A stretch of 14,825 nt of DNA from positions 34,120 through 48,944 of the forward strand of contig PLYD01000154.1 in NCBI GenBank assembly GCA_003151665.1, written 5' to 3'. This document shows, in pieces, positions 1-7,637 of the stretch (the stretch's first letter is position 1; every line of letters begins with the position of its first letter). The notes under the pieces are model-generated. The model searched no databases. It was not told the DNA's origin and saw only the letters and a list, made by a program, of their open reading frames with translations. A program made the translations under genes and the position numbers. The stretch comes from Candidatus Dormiibacterota bacterium. Lineage in GTDB: Bacteria > Chloroflexota > Dormibacteria > Dormibacterales > Dormibacteraceae.

Positions 1-746
1 CGAGGGATCGGCGCGAACACCGCCGACCGGCTACCGAGCACCACCTCGGCCTCTCCGCGACGAGTCCTCCACCACTGCTGGGCTCTTTCGAGCTCGGTGA
101 GCTGGCTGTGCAGGATGGCAATCGGGGCTTTGAGCCGAGCCCGCACGCGCTCGACCAGCTGCGGCGTCAATGAGATGTCAGGCACCAGCAGCAGCACGCG
201 AAGTCCCTGCGACAGCGCCTGCTCCGCGGCCGCCAGGTACACCTCCGTCTTGCCGCTGGCGATGACTCCATGCAGCAACGTCATCGGGTTGCTCCCGATG
301 ATCTCCAACGCAGCCGCCTGCTCCGCCGTGAGCTGCGCGGCCACCGCGTCGGGCCCCGCGGCGCCGGCAAGCTCGAGCAGCCTGCTGTGGCGCCGTTGTC
401 GTGTCGACGGGCCCGAGCCACCTGATCCCGCCTTGCGAACCCGCGGCGGCAGCATCGCGCGAAGGCACTCGATCAGAGGCACCCAGTAGTGGTCGGCAAC
501 CAGGCGCGCGAGCGCGACCTGGTGCGGCAACAGAAGCGGGTCGGTGCCCGCCGTAGCGATTGGCTTGGTCTCCACGCCGGGGTCCTCGGTGCCAAGGGAG
601 ACCACGAAACCGAAGGATGTTCGCCGGCCGAACGGGACGGTGACGCGATGACCTGGCACCACGTCCATCCCATCCGGCACCTGGTAGCTATACGTCTCGC
701 GATCCAATGAACGCCCAGCTTCGACAGCAACCTCGGCGTAGAGCAA
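1..746 (-). CDS. priA: Primosomal protein N' (PriA helicase), N-terminal part, cut by the window edge
   Basis: PriA is the superfamily 2 DNA helicase that recognises stalled forks and reloads the replisome. The first 248 codons are present; the rest lies beyond the left edge. Residues 1-105 match the N-terminal 3'-end-binding domain (LYAEVAVEAG at the start, VTVPFGRR at 36-42, LVADHYWVP at 82-90). The helicase domain follows, with Walker A GVIASGKT at 160-167, LLLVPDISLTPQL at 186-197 (family form LVPEIALTPQL), LHS at 212-214 and GSRSAVFAP at 238-246. The DEEH box would lie just past the edge. The start is TTG at 746: family homology begins there, and coaBC's stop lies in the same frame four codons upstream. 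The gene begins 6 nt after coaBC with no clear Shine-Dalgarno sequence, so cotranscription is likely. Confidence 0.93.
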   Translation of the reverse strand, partial: MLYAEVAVEAGRSLDRETYSYQVPDGMDVVPGHRVTVPFGRRTSFGFVVSLGTEDPGVETKPIATAGTDPLLLPHQVALARLVADHYWVPLIECLRAMLPPRVRKAGSGGSGPSTRQRRHSRLLELAGAAGPDAVAAQLTAEQAAALEIIGSNPMTLLHGVIASGKTEVYLAAAEQALSQGLRVLLLVPDISLTPQLVERVRARLKAPIAILHSQLTELERAQQWWRTRRGEAEVVLGSRSAVFAPIP

Positions 747-752
747 GTCGGC

Positions 753-1982
753 TTATCTATTCAGGCGTGGACCGACCAGGTCCAGGATGCGGTCGGCCAT
801 CGCGCGCTTGGTCATCCGCTCGATCTCCTGCCGGGTGCCGTCCGCGAAGAGGATCACCCCCTCGTTGTGATCGCTGCCAAACCCGACATCCTTCCGTGAG
901 ATATCGTTGGCCACGATCGCCTGCAGGCCTTTCTTCTTCATCTTTTCCAGGGCCTTGGCATCCAGGTCTGACCCCTCGGCCGCAAAGCCGACGCGAAAAA
1001 CTCCGGCGCCGCCTTTCTCACGGCCGACCGTCGCCAGCAGGTCGGGAATCGGCTCCAGGTCGAGCGTGAGGTGCGAGGTCTCCTCGCGCCGGATCTTGCT
1101 GCCCGACACTTTGGCCGGGCGGAAATCCGCGACGGCCGCCGCCATCACCAGCAGGTCCGCGCCCTCCAGCTGGGCTCTGAGCTCGGCGAGCATCTCATCA
1201 GCCGTCTCCACGGGCCTTACGTCAACGCCGTTGTGGGCCGGATGTGATGCCGTGGTCACCAGTACGACGCGTGCTCCGCGTTCCGCCGCCGCCGACGCAA
1301 TGGCGAATCCCATCTTGCCGCTGGAGTAGTTGCTGATGAAGCGGACTGGATCGATCGGTTCGCGTGTGCCACCGGCGGTGACGACCACGCGGCGCCCCGC
1401 AAGGTCGTAACGAGACCGCACCGCGGAGGCCATCGCCTCGAGCAGCTGCGCAGAAGCCGCGAGACGGCCGGCTCCGACATGCCCGCTGGCCAGGTGACCC
1501 GACTCGGGTTCGACCATGGTCATTCCCCGCTCACGCAACGTCGCGATGTTGTCTCGGACCGCCTGCTTGGACCACATCGCATCGTTCATCGCCGGCGCCA
1601 CCACCACTGGGGAACGTGAGGCCAGCACCGTCGCGGTCACGATGTCGTCCGACTGGCCGCTCGCGATCCGCCCGATGACATTTGCGGTCGCCGGCGCGAG
1701 CAGCACCAGCTGCGCCCAGTCGCCAAGGTACACGTGCGGCTCAGGGGCCCCATCGGATGCCCACAGACCCGTCAGCACCGGGTTGCCGGTGACGCCTCGA
1801 AAGGAAGGCGCGCCGACGAAGCGCGTGGCAGACGGGGTCATCGCCACCCGCACCTGGCTCCCCGCCTGGGTCAGAGCCGAGGCCAGGTCGACCAGCTTGT
1901 AGGCGGCGATTCCGCCCGCCACCAGAAAGGCAATCCGAAGCCCGCGCAGCTCTTTGGGGACCGGGGTCACATCCAGTGGCAT
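753..1982 (-). CDS. coaBC: Bifunctional phosphopantothenoylcysteine decarboxylase / phosphopantothenate-cysteine ligase
   Basis: CoaBC (Dfp) carries out two steps of coenzyme A synthesis: it joins cysteine to 4'-phosphopantothenate (CoaB) and decarboxylates the product with FMN (CoaC). At 409 aa it has the usual length. The N-terminal flavodoxin-like CoaC domain (about 14-185) shows GGIAAYK (23-29), the active-site His83 before LGDWAQLVLLAPATA, and PAMN with Asn133. The CoaB domain (about 193-405) shows TAGGTREPIDPVRFISN (202-218), SSGKMG, AAAVADFRP (281-289), Lys296 in KIRR, GFAAE and NDIS. In the CoaC clamp, E. coli has Cys158 in an ACG motif; here the position is Ser166 (LASGHVGAGRL), noted as a finding. 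The gene starts 4 nt after gmk. The omega subunit gene often found between gmk and coaBC is absent. Confidence 0.96.
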   Translation of the reverse strand: MPLDVTPVPKELRGLRIAFLVAGGIAAYKLVDLASALTQAGSQVRVAMTPSATRFVGAPSFRGVTGNPVLTGLWASDGAPEPHVYLGDWAQLVLLAPATANVIGRIASGQSDDIVTATVLASRSPVVVAPAMNDAMWSKQAVRDNIATLRERGMTMVEPESGHLASGHVGAGRLAASAQLLEAMASAVRSRYDLAGRRVVVTAGGTREPIDPVRFISNYSSGKMGFAIASAAAERGARVVLVTTASHPAHNGVDVRPVETADEMLAELRAQLEGADLLVMAAAVADFRPAKVSGSKIRREETSHLTLDLEPIPDLLATVGREKGGAGVFRVGFAAEGSDLDAKALEKMKKKGLQAIVANDISRKDVGFGSDHNEGVILFADGTRQEIERMTKRAMADRILDLVGPRLNR

Positions 1983-1986
1983 CGGA

Positions 1987-2565
1987 TTAAGTCTGGCGCT
2001 CGCGCGCCTCGCGGATGATCTCGAGCACCTCGCCCACAGCCCGCTCGAGGGCGTCGTTGACCACGACGTGGTCGTACTCGGATGCGTGCTTCATCTCCGT
2101 CTCCGCGATCTTCAGGCGCTCAACCATGTCATCGTCAGGAACCGCCCCCTCGCGCAGCTCCTGCCGGCGCACGAGCTCCTCCTTGGACGGTGGCGCGATG
2201 AAGATAAACACCCCATCTGGCGCCCGCTTGCGCACCTGAGCGGCGCCCTGCACCTCGATCTTCAGCAGGATGTCGCGTCCGGCGGCGCGGGCTTCCTCCA
2301 CTGCCGCAGCCGGCGTGCCGTAATAGTTGCCGTTGTAGACGGCGTGCTCGAGAAAAAAGCCCTGAGCGACGCGCTCCTCGAACTTCTGCCGGCTCACGAA
2401 GAAGTAGCTGACCCCGTCCTTTTCACCTGGGCGTGGCTTACGCGTCGTGTACGAGATGGAGTACTGCAGCCTCGGGTCGAGCTCGCGCAGGCGCTCGATC
2501 AGCGTGTCCTTGCCCACGCCGGACGGCCCGGAGATCACGACCAACAGTCCGCGCCGTCCGCTCAT
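1987..2565 (-). CDS. gmk: Guanylate kinase
   Basis: Guanylate kinase phosphorylates GMP to GDP with ATP, in purine nucleotide supply and recycling. The 192 aa length is typical. The P-loop is GPSGVGKDT (13-21), with Asp after the Lys where Ser, Gly or Thr is more usual. The GMP-binding part has SYTTRKPRPGEKDGVSYFFV (38-57) and FLEHAVYNGNYYGTP (71-85). KIEVQGA (102-108) corresponds to the family's DxDxQGA region, and FIAPPS (122-127) precedes the lid. The ATG at 2565 overlaps the rluD stop as ATGA, so translation is probably coupled to rluD. The neighbours downstream, coaBC and priA, follow a widespread order, but rpoZ is missing from its usual place after gmk. Confidence 0.96.
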   Translation of the reverse strand: MSGRRGLLVVISGPSGVGKDTLIERLRELDPRLQYSISYTTRKPRPGEKDGVSYFFVSRQKFEERVAQGFFLEHAVYNGNYYGTPAAAVEEARAAGRDILLKIEVQGAAQVRKRAPDGVFIFIAPPSKEELVRRQELREGAVPDDDMVERLKIAETEMKHASEYDHVVVNDALERAVGEVLEIIREARERQT

Positions 2566-3443
2566 CGCACTGAGGCCCAGAACGCATCGAAATCTGCTGG
2601 GGGACGCGCCTCGAAGATCATGTCCGTCTGGGTGCGCGGATGCCGAAGGCGCAGCCGCCAGGCGTGAAGCATCGGGCGGTCCGGATCGCCGGCCTTTCGT
2701 CCGCCGTACTCCACATCGCCGGCGATTGGATGGCCCAGCGCGGCGAGATGCACGCGGATCTGGTGGGTGCGTCCGGTATCGAGGTCACAGCGCAGGAGTG
2801 TATGCCCGCGCCCACGCTCGACCACCTCATAACGAGTGCGGGCGAACCGCCCCCCGCTGACCACCGCCATCCGCTTGCGCTCCCTCGGATCCCGTCCGAT
2901 GGGACCTTCGAGCTCGCCCGCATCCTCTTTGACGAGGCCGCGCACGATCGCCTTGTAGGTGCGGCTCAGCGTGCGGTCTTTCAGCTGCGAGGAAAGCGCC
3001 CGATGGCTGGCGTCGTTGCGGGCGACAACGATCAGGCCGGATGTGCCCTTGTCCAGCCGGTGCACGATCCCGGGCCTCGCCGACCCACCGACGACCGACC
3101 ACGTCCCGCCACGCCCAAGCAGCGCATTGACCAGCGTGCCGGTGTAATGGCCTGGCGCCGGGTGAACGACCATGCCGGCCGGCTTGTCGATGACAGCCAG
3201 GTCTTCGTCTTCGTAAACCACGTCGAGAGATATGGGCTCGGCCGAGGCCTCGATGGCATACGCTTCTGGGATCTCGAACTCGACCACGTCCCCTGCGGCC
3301 ACCCGGTCGGCGGGATCCGCGGTCCGGCCGTTCACGAACACCAGATGTCCCTTGATCAGACGCGCGGCGGCCGATCGGCTCAGCTCGGGCTCCTGCTCGG
3401 CGAGGAAGCGATCGAGGCGCGGTGACGCGGCGGCCGCGATCAG
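2562..3443 (-). CDS. rluD: RluA/RluD-family 23S rRNA pseudouridine synthase, probable CTG start
   Basis: This enzyme family isomerises uridines to pseudouridine in the large rRNA; RluD-type members act on the helix 69 loop. Visible are an N-terminal S4 RNA-binding domain (about 8-62: PRLDRFLAEQEPELSRSAAARLIK), the catalytic motif HRLDKGTSGL (128-137) with Asp131, and the C-terminal signature GRTHQIRVHLAALGHPIAGD (224-243). From the chosen start the protein is 293 aa, a normal length. No ATG, GTG or TTG lies in frame near the S4 domain. The first plausible codon is CTG at 3443, overlapping the lspA stop as CTGA, just as other junctions here use ATGA. The frame stays open far upstream inside lspA, but that translation is Arg/Cys-rich nonsense. 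The rRNA target within the RluA/C/D family cannot be fixed from sequence alone; position next to lspA favours the ylyB/RluD type. Confidence 0.9.
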   Translation of the reverse strand: MIAAAASPRLDRFLAEQEPELSRSAAARLIKGHLVFVNGRTADPADRVAAGDVVEFEIPEAYAIEASAEPISLDVVYEDEDLAVIDKPAGMVVHPAPGHYTGTLVNALLGRGGTWSVVGGSARPGIVHRLDKGTSGLIVVARNDASHRALSSQLKDRTLSRTYKAIVRGLVKEDAGELEGPIGRDPRERKRMAVVSGGRFARTRYEVVERGRGHTLLRCDLDTGRTHQIRVHLAALGHPIAGDVEYGGRKAGDPDRPMLHAWRLRLRHPRTQTDMIFEARPPADFDAFWASVR

Positions 3444-3880
3444 GCGGCGTCGGGCTTGCGTAGTACGTACCCGGCAAGAAGCGCCACGACACCCAGGCTG
3501 ATGGCCGAGTCGGCGACGTTGAAAACCGGCCAGAAATGGAAGTTGACGAAATCGGTGACCGTCCCGTAGACGATCCGGTCGAAGCCGTTGCCAACAGTCC
3601 CGCCCATGATCAGGCCGAGGATCGCATCGGTGCGGAGGTCGCCTGGATTGCGCGCAACGTAAATCGCAAGCCCGATGGAAACGACGATTGCGGCAGTCAG
3701 ATAGAGGGCAGCGCCTGCCGGGACGAAGCCGAACGCAGCCCCGGAGTTGTGCACGTTGGTGATGCCGACCACGTGGTCGATCACCGGAACCTCGGTGCCG
3801 ATGGGAACGTTGGCCCGCACGAGGTTCTTGGTCAGCCGGTCCAGCGCAAAGACGCACAGGGCGATGACCACGAAGAGCAC
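3440..3880 (-). CDS. lspA: Lipoprotein signal peptidase (signal peptidase II)
   Basis: LspA is the membrane aspartyl protease that removes the signal peptide from diacylglyceryl-modified prolipoproteins. The 146 aa show four hydrophobic segments (about 1-20, 55-76, 84-100 and 124-140) and the family boxes: DRLTK (14-18), NSGAAFGF (45-52), GGTVGNGFDR (93-102), VTDFVNF (108-114) and WPVFNVADS (117-125). The catalytic aspartates should be Asp110 and Asp124. The start is GTG at 3880, 11 nt after the ileS stop, a common ileS-lspA pairing. Its own stop is overlapped by the presumed CTG start of rluD. The N-terminus is short but already contains the first conserved Asp (Asp14), so it appears complete. 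Confidence 0.95.
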   Translation of the reverse strand: MLFVVIALCVFALDRLTKNLVRANVPIGTEVPVIDHVVGITNVHNSGAAFGFVPAGAALYLTAAIVVSIGLAIYVARNPGDLRTDAILGLIMGGTVGNGFDRIVYGTVTDFVNFHFWPVFNVADSAISLGVVALLAGYVLRKPDAA

Positions 3881-3891
3881 GCGACCCGTGG

Positions 3892-6732
3892 TCAGGCGCG
3901 CTTGATGCCTATCCAGATCTGCTCTCCTTCCAGCATCTGCTGCTCGCCGGCGAAATCATCGGCTCGACCCGGCTCGAGCGTGACGGACAGCGTTTCGTTC
4001 TTGATGTAGTCGGCATGCTTTTGCATTGCGCGTTCGAGCATGCCATCTGCGACGTGGCGGGTGTGGATTCGATCTTCGACGTTGAAGCCGAGCTTCTTGC
4101 GCCGATCCTGGATCAGCCGCACCACCTCGCGCGCAAGGCCTTCCAGGCGCAGCTCCTCCGTGATCTCGGTGTCGAGCTTCACCTCAGGCGCGCCAAAGAT
4201 CAGACGCTTCACGTTCAGCTCCTCGCGGACGATCGCAGCGATCTCCTCGGGGAGCGGGTCGCCGGGCAAGGAGATCGAGGCGAGGGGCTGGCGGACCTTG
4301 ATGCGCATGCCATCCCTGGCCGACAAGCCGAGCTCCACTGCCTGGCGCGCCTTGGCCATGTTCGCCTCGACCTCGGAGTCCTGTGGCGCCGACGTCTCCG
4401 GAAAGTCGGCAAGGTGCACCGACCCGCCTTCCGACAGGTTCCTGTACATGGCATCGGAGATGAATGGCGCAAATGGCGCCATGAGCCGGCTGAGGGTGGT
4501 AAGCACCTCGAACAGGGTCTGATAGGCGGCAAGCTTGTCGCGGTCGGATTGCGACTTCCAGAATCGGCGCCTGGAGCGCCTGATGTACCAGTTCGACAGG
4601 TCGTCGACGAATCGCTGGATACGCCGCGCAGGCTCGATGGCGTCATAGCGGTCCAGGCCGCCTGTGACCGCCGCGTTCAACCCGCCGAGCTTCGAGAGCA
4701 GCCACCGGTCGAGAACGTGCCGCTCGGCGATTGGCACCTGCGGTTGTGCAGTGTCAAACGTGTCGAGGCGCGCGTAGGTGACGAAGAACGAGTAGCAGTT
4801 CCAAAGCGGGATGAAGAACTGCTGCACCGTCTCCCTCAGCGTCTCAGAGGTGGTGCGATAGTTCTCGCCCACCTGGGTCGACGTGAAGAAGTACCAGCGC
4901 ACCGCGTCCGACCCGAAGTTGTCGAAGAGGAAAGCTGGATCCAGCACGTTTCCGCGCGACTTCGAAGCCTTCTTGCCCTTCGGGTCGACGACGAGGCCGA
5001 GGCAGATGACGTTGCGATAGGCGTTCTGCTTGAACAGCAAGGTGGATATCGCCAGCAGCGAGTAGAACCAGCCGCGCGTCTGGTCGAGGGCCTCCGAGAT
5101 GAAATCGGCCGGGAAAGTTACCTTGAACTCCTCGACGCCCTTGCGGGGATAGCCACGCTGCGCAAACGGCATGGCGCCCGAGTCGTACCAGCAGTCGAGC
5201 ACCTCGGGCACCCGGCGCATCGTGCCATCGCACTTACTGCAGGGCAGGGTGGCGTCGTCGATATAGGGCCGGTGGAGGTCGGCGTCGTCCGCGAGGCCCA
5301 GCTCCGAGGCGGCGCTGACGCACCGCTGCTCTCCGCACTTGTCGCACACCCAGAAAGGCAGCGGCGTGCCCCAGTAACGCGAGCGGGAGATCGCCCAGTC
5401 GACGTTGTTCTCGAGCCAGTCGCCCATGCGCCCGGTCTTGACGTGCGCCGGCACCCAGTTGGTGGCAGCGTTGTTGGCGATGAGCTCCGCCTTTCGCTCC
5501 GTGGTCCGGATGTACCACGAGTCGAGCGCGTAGTAGATGAGCGGCGTCTTGCAGCGCCAGCACTCGGGATATGTATGGAGGATGGTCTCGGCCTTGTACA
5601 GAAGGCCGCGGGCCTTCAGGTCGTCGATGATCACCGGGTCGGCCTCCTTGACGTGCAGGCCAGCGAACTTATCGACATAAGGAAGGAACTTGCCATCGAG
5701 GCCGACGGTGTGGCGGAAGGGGATGCCCTTCTCCTGGCACAGCCTGAGGTCGTCGACACCGTAAAGGGCCGAGGTGTGCACCACGCCTGTGCCTTCGTCG
5801 GTCGAGACGAAGTCCGCGTCGACCACATATTGAGCGCGACGCTCGGTCGGGACCGAATAGGGGTACAGCGGCTCGTATTCGAGGCCGACCAGGTCGCGTC
5901 CTTTTATGCGGTCGACGACCTCAGGCCTCTCGTCGAGGACTTCGATCCTGGCCTCCGCGAGGATCAGGAACTCGTCCCCATCCTTGACCTTGATGTAATC
6001 GATGTCGTTATCGACGGCAAGAGCGACGTTGCCCGGCAGGGTCCAGGGCGTGGTCGTCCAGGCGAGGATGGATGTGTTGGGGTCGTTCTTGAGCCTGAAA
6101 CGGACGAACACGCTCGGGTCCGGCACGTTGTCCCGGTAGCCCTGTGCCAGCTCGTGGCTCGACAAAGGAGTGGCGCAGCGCGAACAGTAAGGCGCGACCC
6201 GAAAACCCTTGTAGATCAGGCCCTGCTTCCACATCTCGCTGAGGGACCACCAGACCGACTGGATGTAGTCCGAGGTCAGCGTCCAGTAAGCATCGTCGTA
6301 GTCCGCCCAGAAAGCCATGCGCTCGCTGAAAGCAACCCAATCGTTGACGTACTCGTGCACGCTCTCCCGGCACAACTGGTTGAAGCGCTCGATCCCGATC
6401 TCGTTCTCGATGTCGAACTTGCCTGAGATGCCGAGCTTCTTCTCAACCTCGATCTCGACCGGCAGCCCATGCGTATCCCAGCCTCCCTTGCGCTCGACGT
6501 AAAAGCCCCTCATGGTCTTGTAGCGGCCGAAGAGGTCCTTGAACGAGCGCGCCAGGATGTGGTGGGTCGCGGGCTTGCCGTTGGCTGTGGGCGGCCCCTC
6601 GTAGAAGACGAAGCGGGGCCGGCCCGACCTGAGCTCCAGCGATTTCTGGAACGTGCGCTCCTGCTTCCACGTCGCCATCAGCTGCTGCTCGAGCTCTGGG
6701 AAGCTGACCTTTTGATTTACCGGATCAAACAT
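3892..6732 (-). CDS. ileS: Isoleucyl-tRNA synthetase, Thermus/eukaryote-like type
   Basis: IleRS charges tRNA-Ile and hydrolyses misformed Val-tRNA. The 946 aa protein resembles the Thermus-type enzyme: GPPTANGKP (46-54), KTMRGFYVERKGGWDTHGLP (72-91), the editing domain with WTTTPWTLPGN (225-235) and His319/Asp328 in the editing pocket, DQTRGWFYSL (550-559), and Cys pairs at 391/394, 463/466 and 498/501. The HIGH site reads ATHH (55-58) and the KMSKS loop reads KASKS (588-592). The anticodon-binding and C-terminal region is shorter than in Thermus: EELNVKRL (837-844) is followed after only a few residues by TEELRLEGLAREVV (858-871). The ATG at 6732 lies 4 nt after the yggT stop. An out-of-frame ATG four bases upstream opens a three-codon reading frame ending inside ileS. 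Both active-site variants and the shorter C-terminal region are listed as findings. Confidence 0.96.
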   Translation of the reverse strand: MFDPVNQKVSFPELEQQLMATWKQERTFQKSLELRSGRPRFVFYEGPPTANGKPATHHILARSFKDLFGRYKTMRGFYVERKGGWDTHGLPVEIEVEKKLGISGKFDIENEIGIERFNQLCRESVHEYVNDWVAFSERMAFWADYDDAYWTLTSDYIQSVWWSLSEMWKQGLIYKGFRVAPYCSRCATPLSSHELAQGYRDNVPDPSVFVRFRLKNDPNTSILAWTTTPWTLPGNVALAVDNDIDYIKVKDGDEFLILAEARIEVLDERPEVVDRIKGRDLVGLEYEPLYPYSVPTERRAQYVVDADFVSTDEGTGVVHTSALYGVDDLRLCQEKGIPFRHTVGLDGKFLPYVDKFAGLHVKEADPVIIDDLKARGLLYKAETILHTYPECWRCKTPLIYYALDSWYIRTTERKAELIANNAATNWVPAHVKTGRMGDWLENNVDWAISRSRYWGTPLPFWVCDKCGEQRCVSAASELGLADDADLHRPYIDDATLPCSKCDGTMRRVPEVLDCWYDSGAMPFAQRGYPRKGVEEFKVTFPADFISEALDQTRGWFYSLLAISTLLFKQNAYRNVICLGLVVDPKGKKASKSRGNVLDPAFLFDNFGSDAVRWYFFTSTQVGENYRTTSETLRETVQQFFIPLWNCYSFFVTYARLDTFDTAQPQVPIAERHVLDRWLLSKLGGLNAAVTGGLDRYDAIEPARRIQRFVDDLSNWYIRRSRRRFWKSQSDRDKLAAYQTLFEVLTTLSRLMAPFAPFISDAMYRNLSEGGSVHLADFPETSAPQDSEVEANMAKARQAVELGLSARDGMRIKVRQPLASISLPGDPLPEEIAAIVREELNVKRLIFGAPEVKLDTEITEELRLEGLAREVVRLIQDRRKKLGFNVEDRIHTRHVADGMLERAMQKHADYIKNETLSVTLEPGRADDFAGEQQMLEGEQIWIGIKRA

Positions 6733-6736
6733 GCAT

Positions 6737-6988
6737 TCAGCCGATGAAGCCGAGCGCGTGGATCAAGAAGTAGCAGGCCACCGTCACCACTATCGGTGAG
6801 AGGTCCATACCCGAAACGGGTGGCAGCCAGCGTCGGACCGGAGCCAGGACCGGCTCTGTGATCTGAACGGCGAGCCGGTATATGGGGTGGCGTGGATACG
6901 GGCTGATCCACGTGAAGGCGACGCGGACCAGGATGATGATGACGAAGGCCCACAGAAGCAGGGCGAGAATCGAAGCAATCGCGCCCAC
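6737..6988 (-). CDS. yggT: YggT family (YlmG-like) small membrane protein
   Basis: YggT/YlmG proteins are small integral membrane proteins encoded beside cell-division genes in many bacteria; chloroplast and cyanobacterial relatives affect nucleoid or division-site organisation, but the biochemical role is unsettled. The 83 aa comprise one family unit (E. coli YggT has two): a hydrophobic helix at about 5-27, the conserved loop PIYRLAVQITEPVLAPVRRW (35-54) with LPPVSGMDLSP (55-65), and a second helix at about 66-82. The start is GTG at 6988, 4 nt after the yggS stop, and the gene ends 4 nt before ileS. Its place between yggS and ileS corresponds to ylmG in Firmicutes, although sepF, which usually lies between ylmE and ylmG, is absent. 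Confidence 0.92.
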   Translation of the reverse strand: MGAIASILALLLWAFVIIILVRVAFTWISPYPRHPIYRLAVQITEPVLAPVRRWLPPVSGMDLSPIVVTVACYFLIHALGFIG

Positions 6989-6992
6989 GCAG

Positions 6993-7637
6993 TCAGCTGG
7001 GGCGGGGCCCGAAGAGCGCCTGTCCGAGTCGCAGCATGGTGCTGCCTTCCGCCACCGCCACCTCGAAATCGCCGCTCATGCCCATCGATAGTACCGGCAG
7101 GCTCTTGCCCAGTCGCTGCTCGGCCTCGTCGCGCATCTGCCTCAGCTCCCTGAAGGCGGGAGCCGGATCGCCCTGCGACGGGCCCATGGCCATCAGGCCT
7201 CGCAGCTCGATGAGACTCGAGATCGCGGTGATGGCCTCCTGGGCTCGGTCGGGGTCGGCGCCGTGCTTCTGCGGCTCGCGCGCGACATTGACCTCTAGCA
7301 GGACGGCCTGCTGGGGGTCGACCCGCGCCAGCTCGGTCGCGAGGCGGACCGAATCAACCGAGTGGATGAGTGCGAAGCGGCCGGCCGCCTGGCGGACCTT
7401 GTTGGTCTGGAGGTGGCCGATCAGATGCCATTCGGCGTCGGGCACCTCATCCATCTTCAGGACCGCTTCGTGCACGCGGTTCTCGCCCAGCACGCGCAGG
7501 CCCGCGGCCAGGGCCGCTCGGCAGGTCTCGACCCCAAAGCCCTTGGTGACGGCCACGATGACGATGTCGTGAGGGTTACGAATGCGCGCGATCTTGTCGC
7601 GCACCAGCGCGAGGCGCTCCTTTACCTCTTCGATCAT
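6993..7637 (-). CDS. yggS: YggS/PLPBP family pyridoxal-phosphate homeostasis protein
   Basis: YggS (YlmE, PLPBP) binds pyridoxal 5'-phosphate on a TIM-barrel fold like that of alanine racemase and buffers vitamin B6; no catalytic reaction is established. The 214 aa show the PLP lysine in AVTKG (Lys32), GENR (51-54), WHLIGHLQTNK (70-80), HSVDS (92-96), and the C-terminal phosphate-binding region LSMGMSGDFEVAVAEGSTMLR (183-203). The usual VNxxxExxKxG stretch is VNVAREPQKHG (117-127), close to the family form. The ATG at 7637 overlaps the pgeF stop as ATGA. The gene sits between pgeF and yggT, as ylmE does between ylmD and ylmF-ylmG. Confidence 0.95.
   Translation of the reverse strand: MIEEVKERLALVRDKIARIRNPHDIVIVAVTKGFGVETCRAALAAGLRVLGENRVHEAVLKMDEVPDAEWHLIGHLQTNKVRQAAGRFALIHSVDSVRLATELARVDPQQAVLLEVNVAREPQKHGADPDRAQEAITAISSLIELRGLMAMGPSQGDPAPAFRELRQMRDEAEQRLGKSLPVLSMGMSGDFEVAVAEGSTMLRLGQALFGPRPS

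Noticed and set aside
3444..3857. Extension of rluD into lspA to a GTG at 3857
   Set aside because: The extra translation is Arg/Cys/His-rich nonsense from reading lspA out of frame.
4015..6426. 803-codon open frame on the plus strand
   Set aside because: It is the antisense shadow of ileS in GC-rich DNA; its translation has no recognisable domain, while the minus strand encodes a full IleRS.
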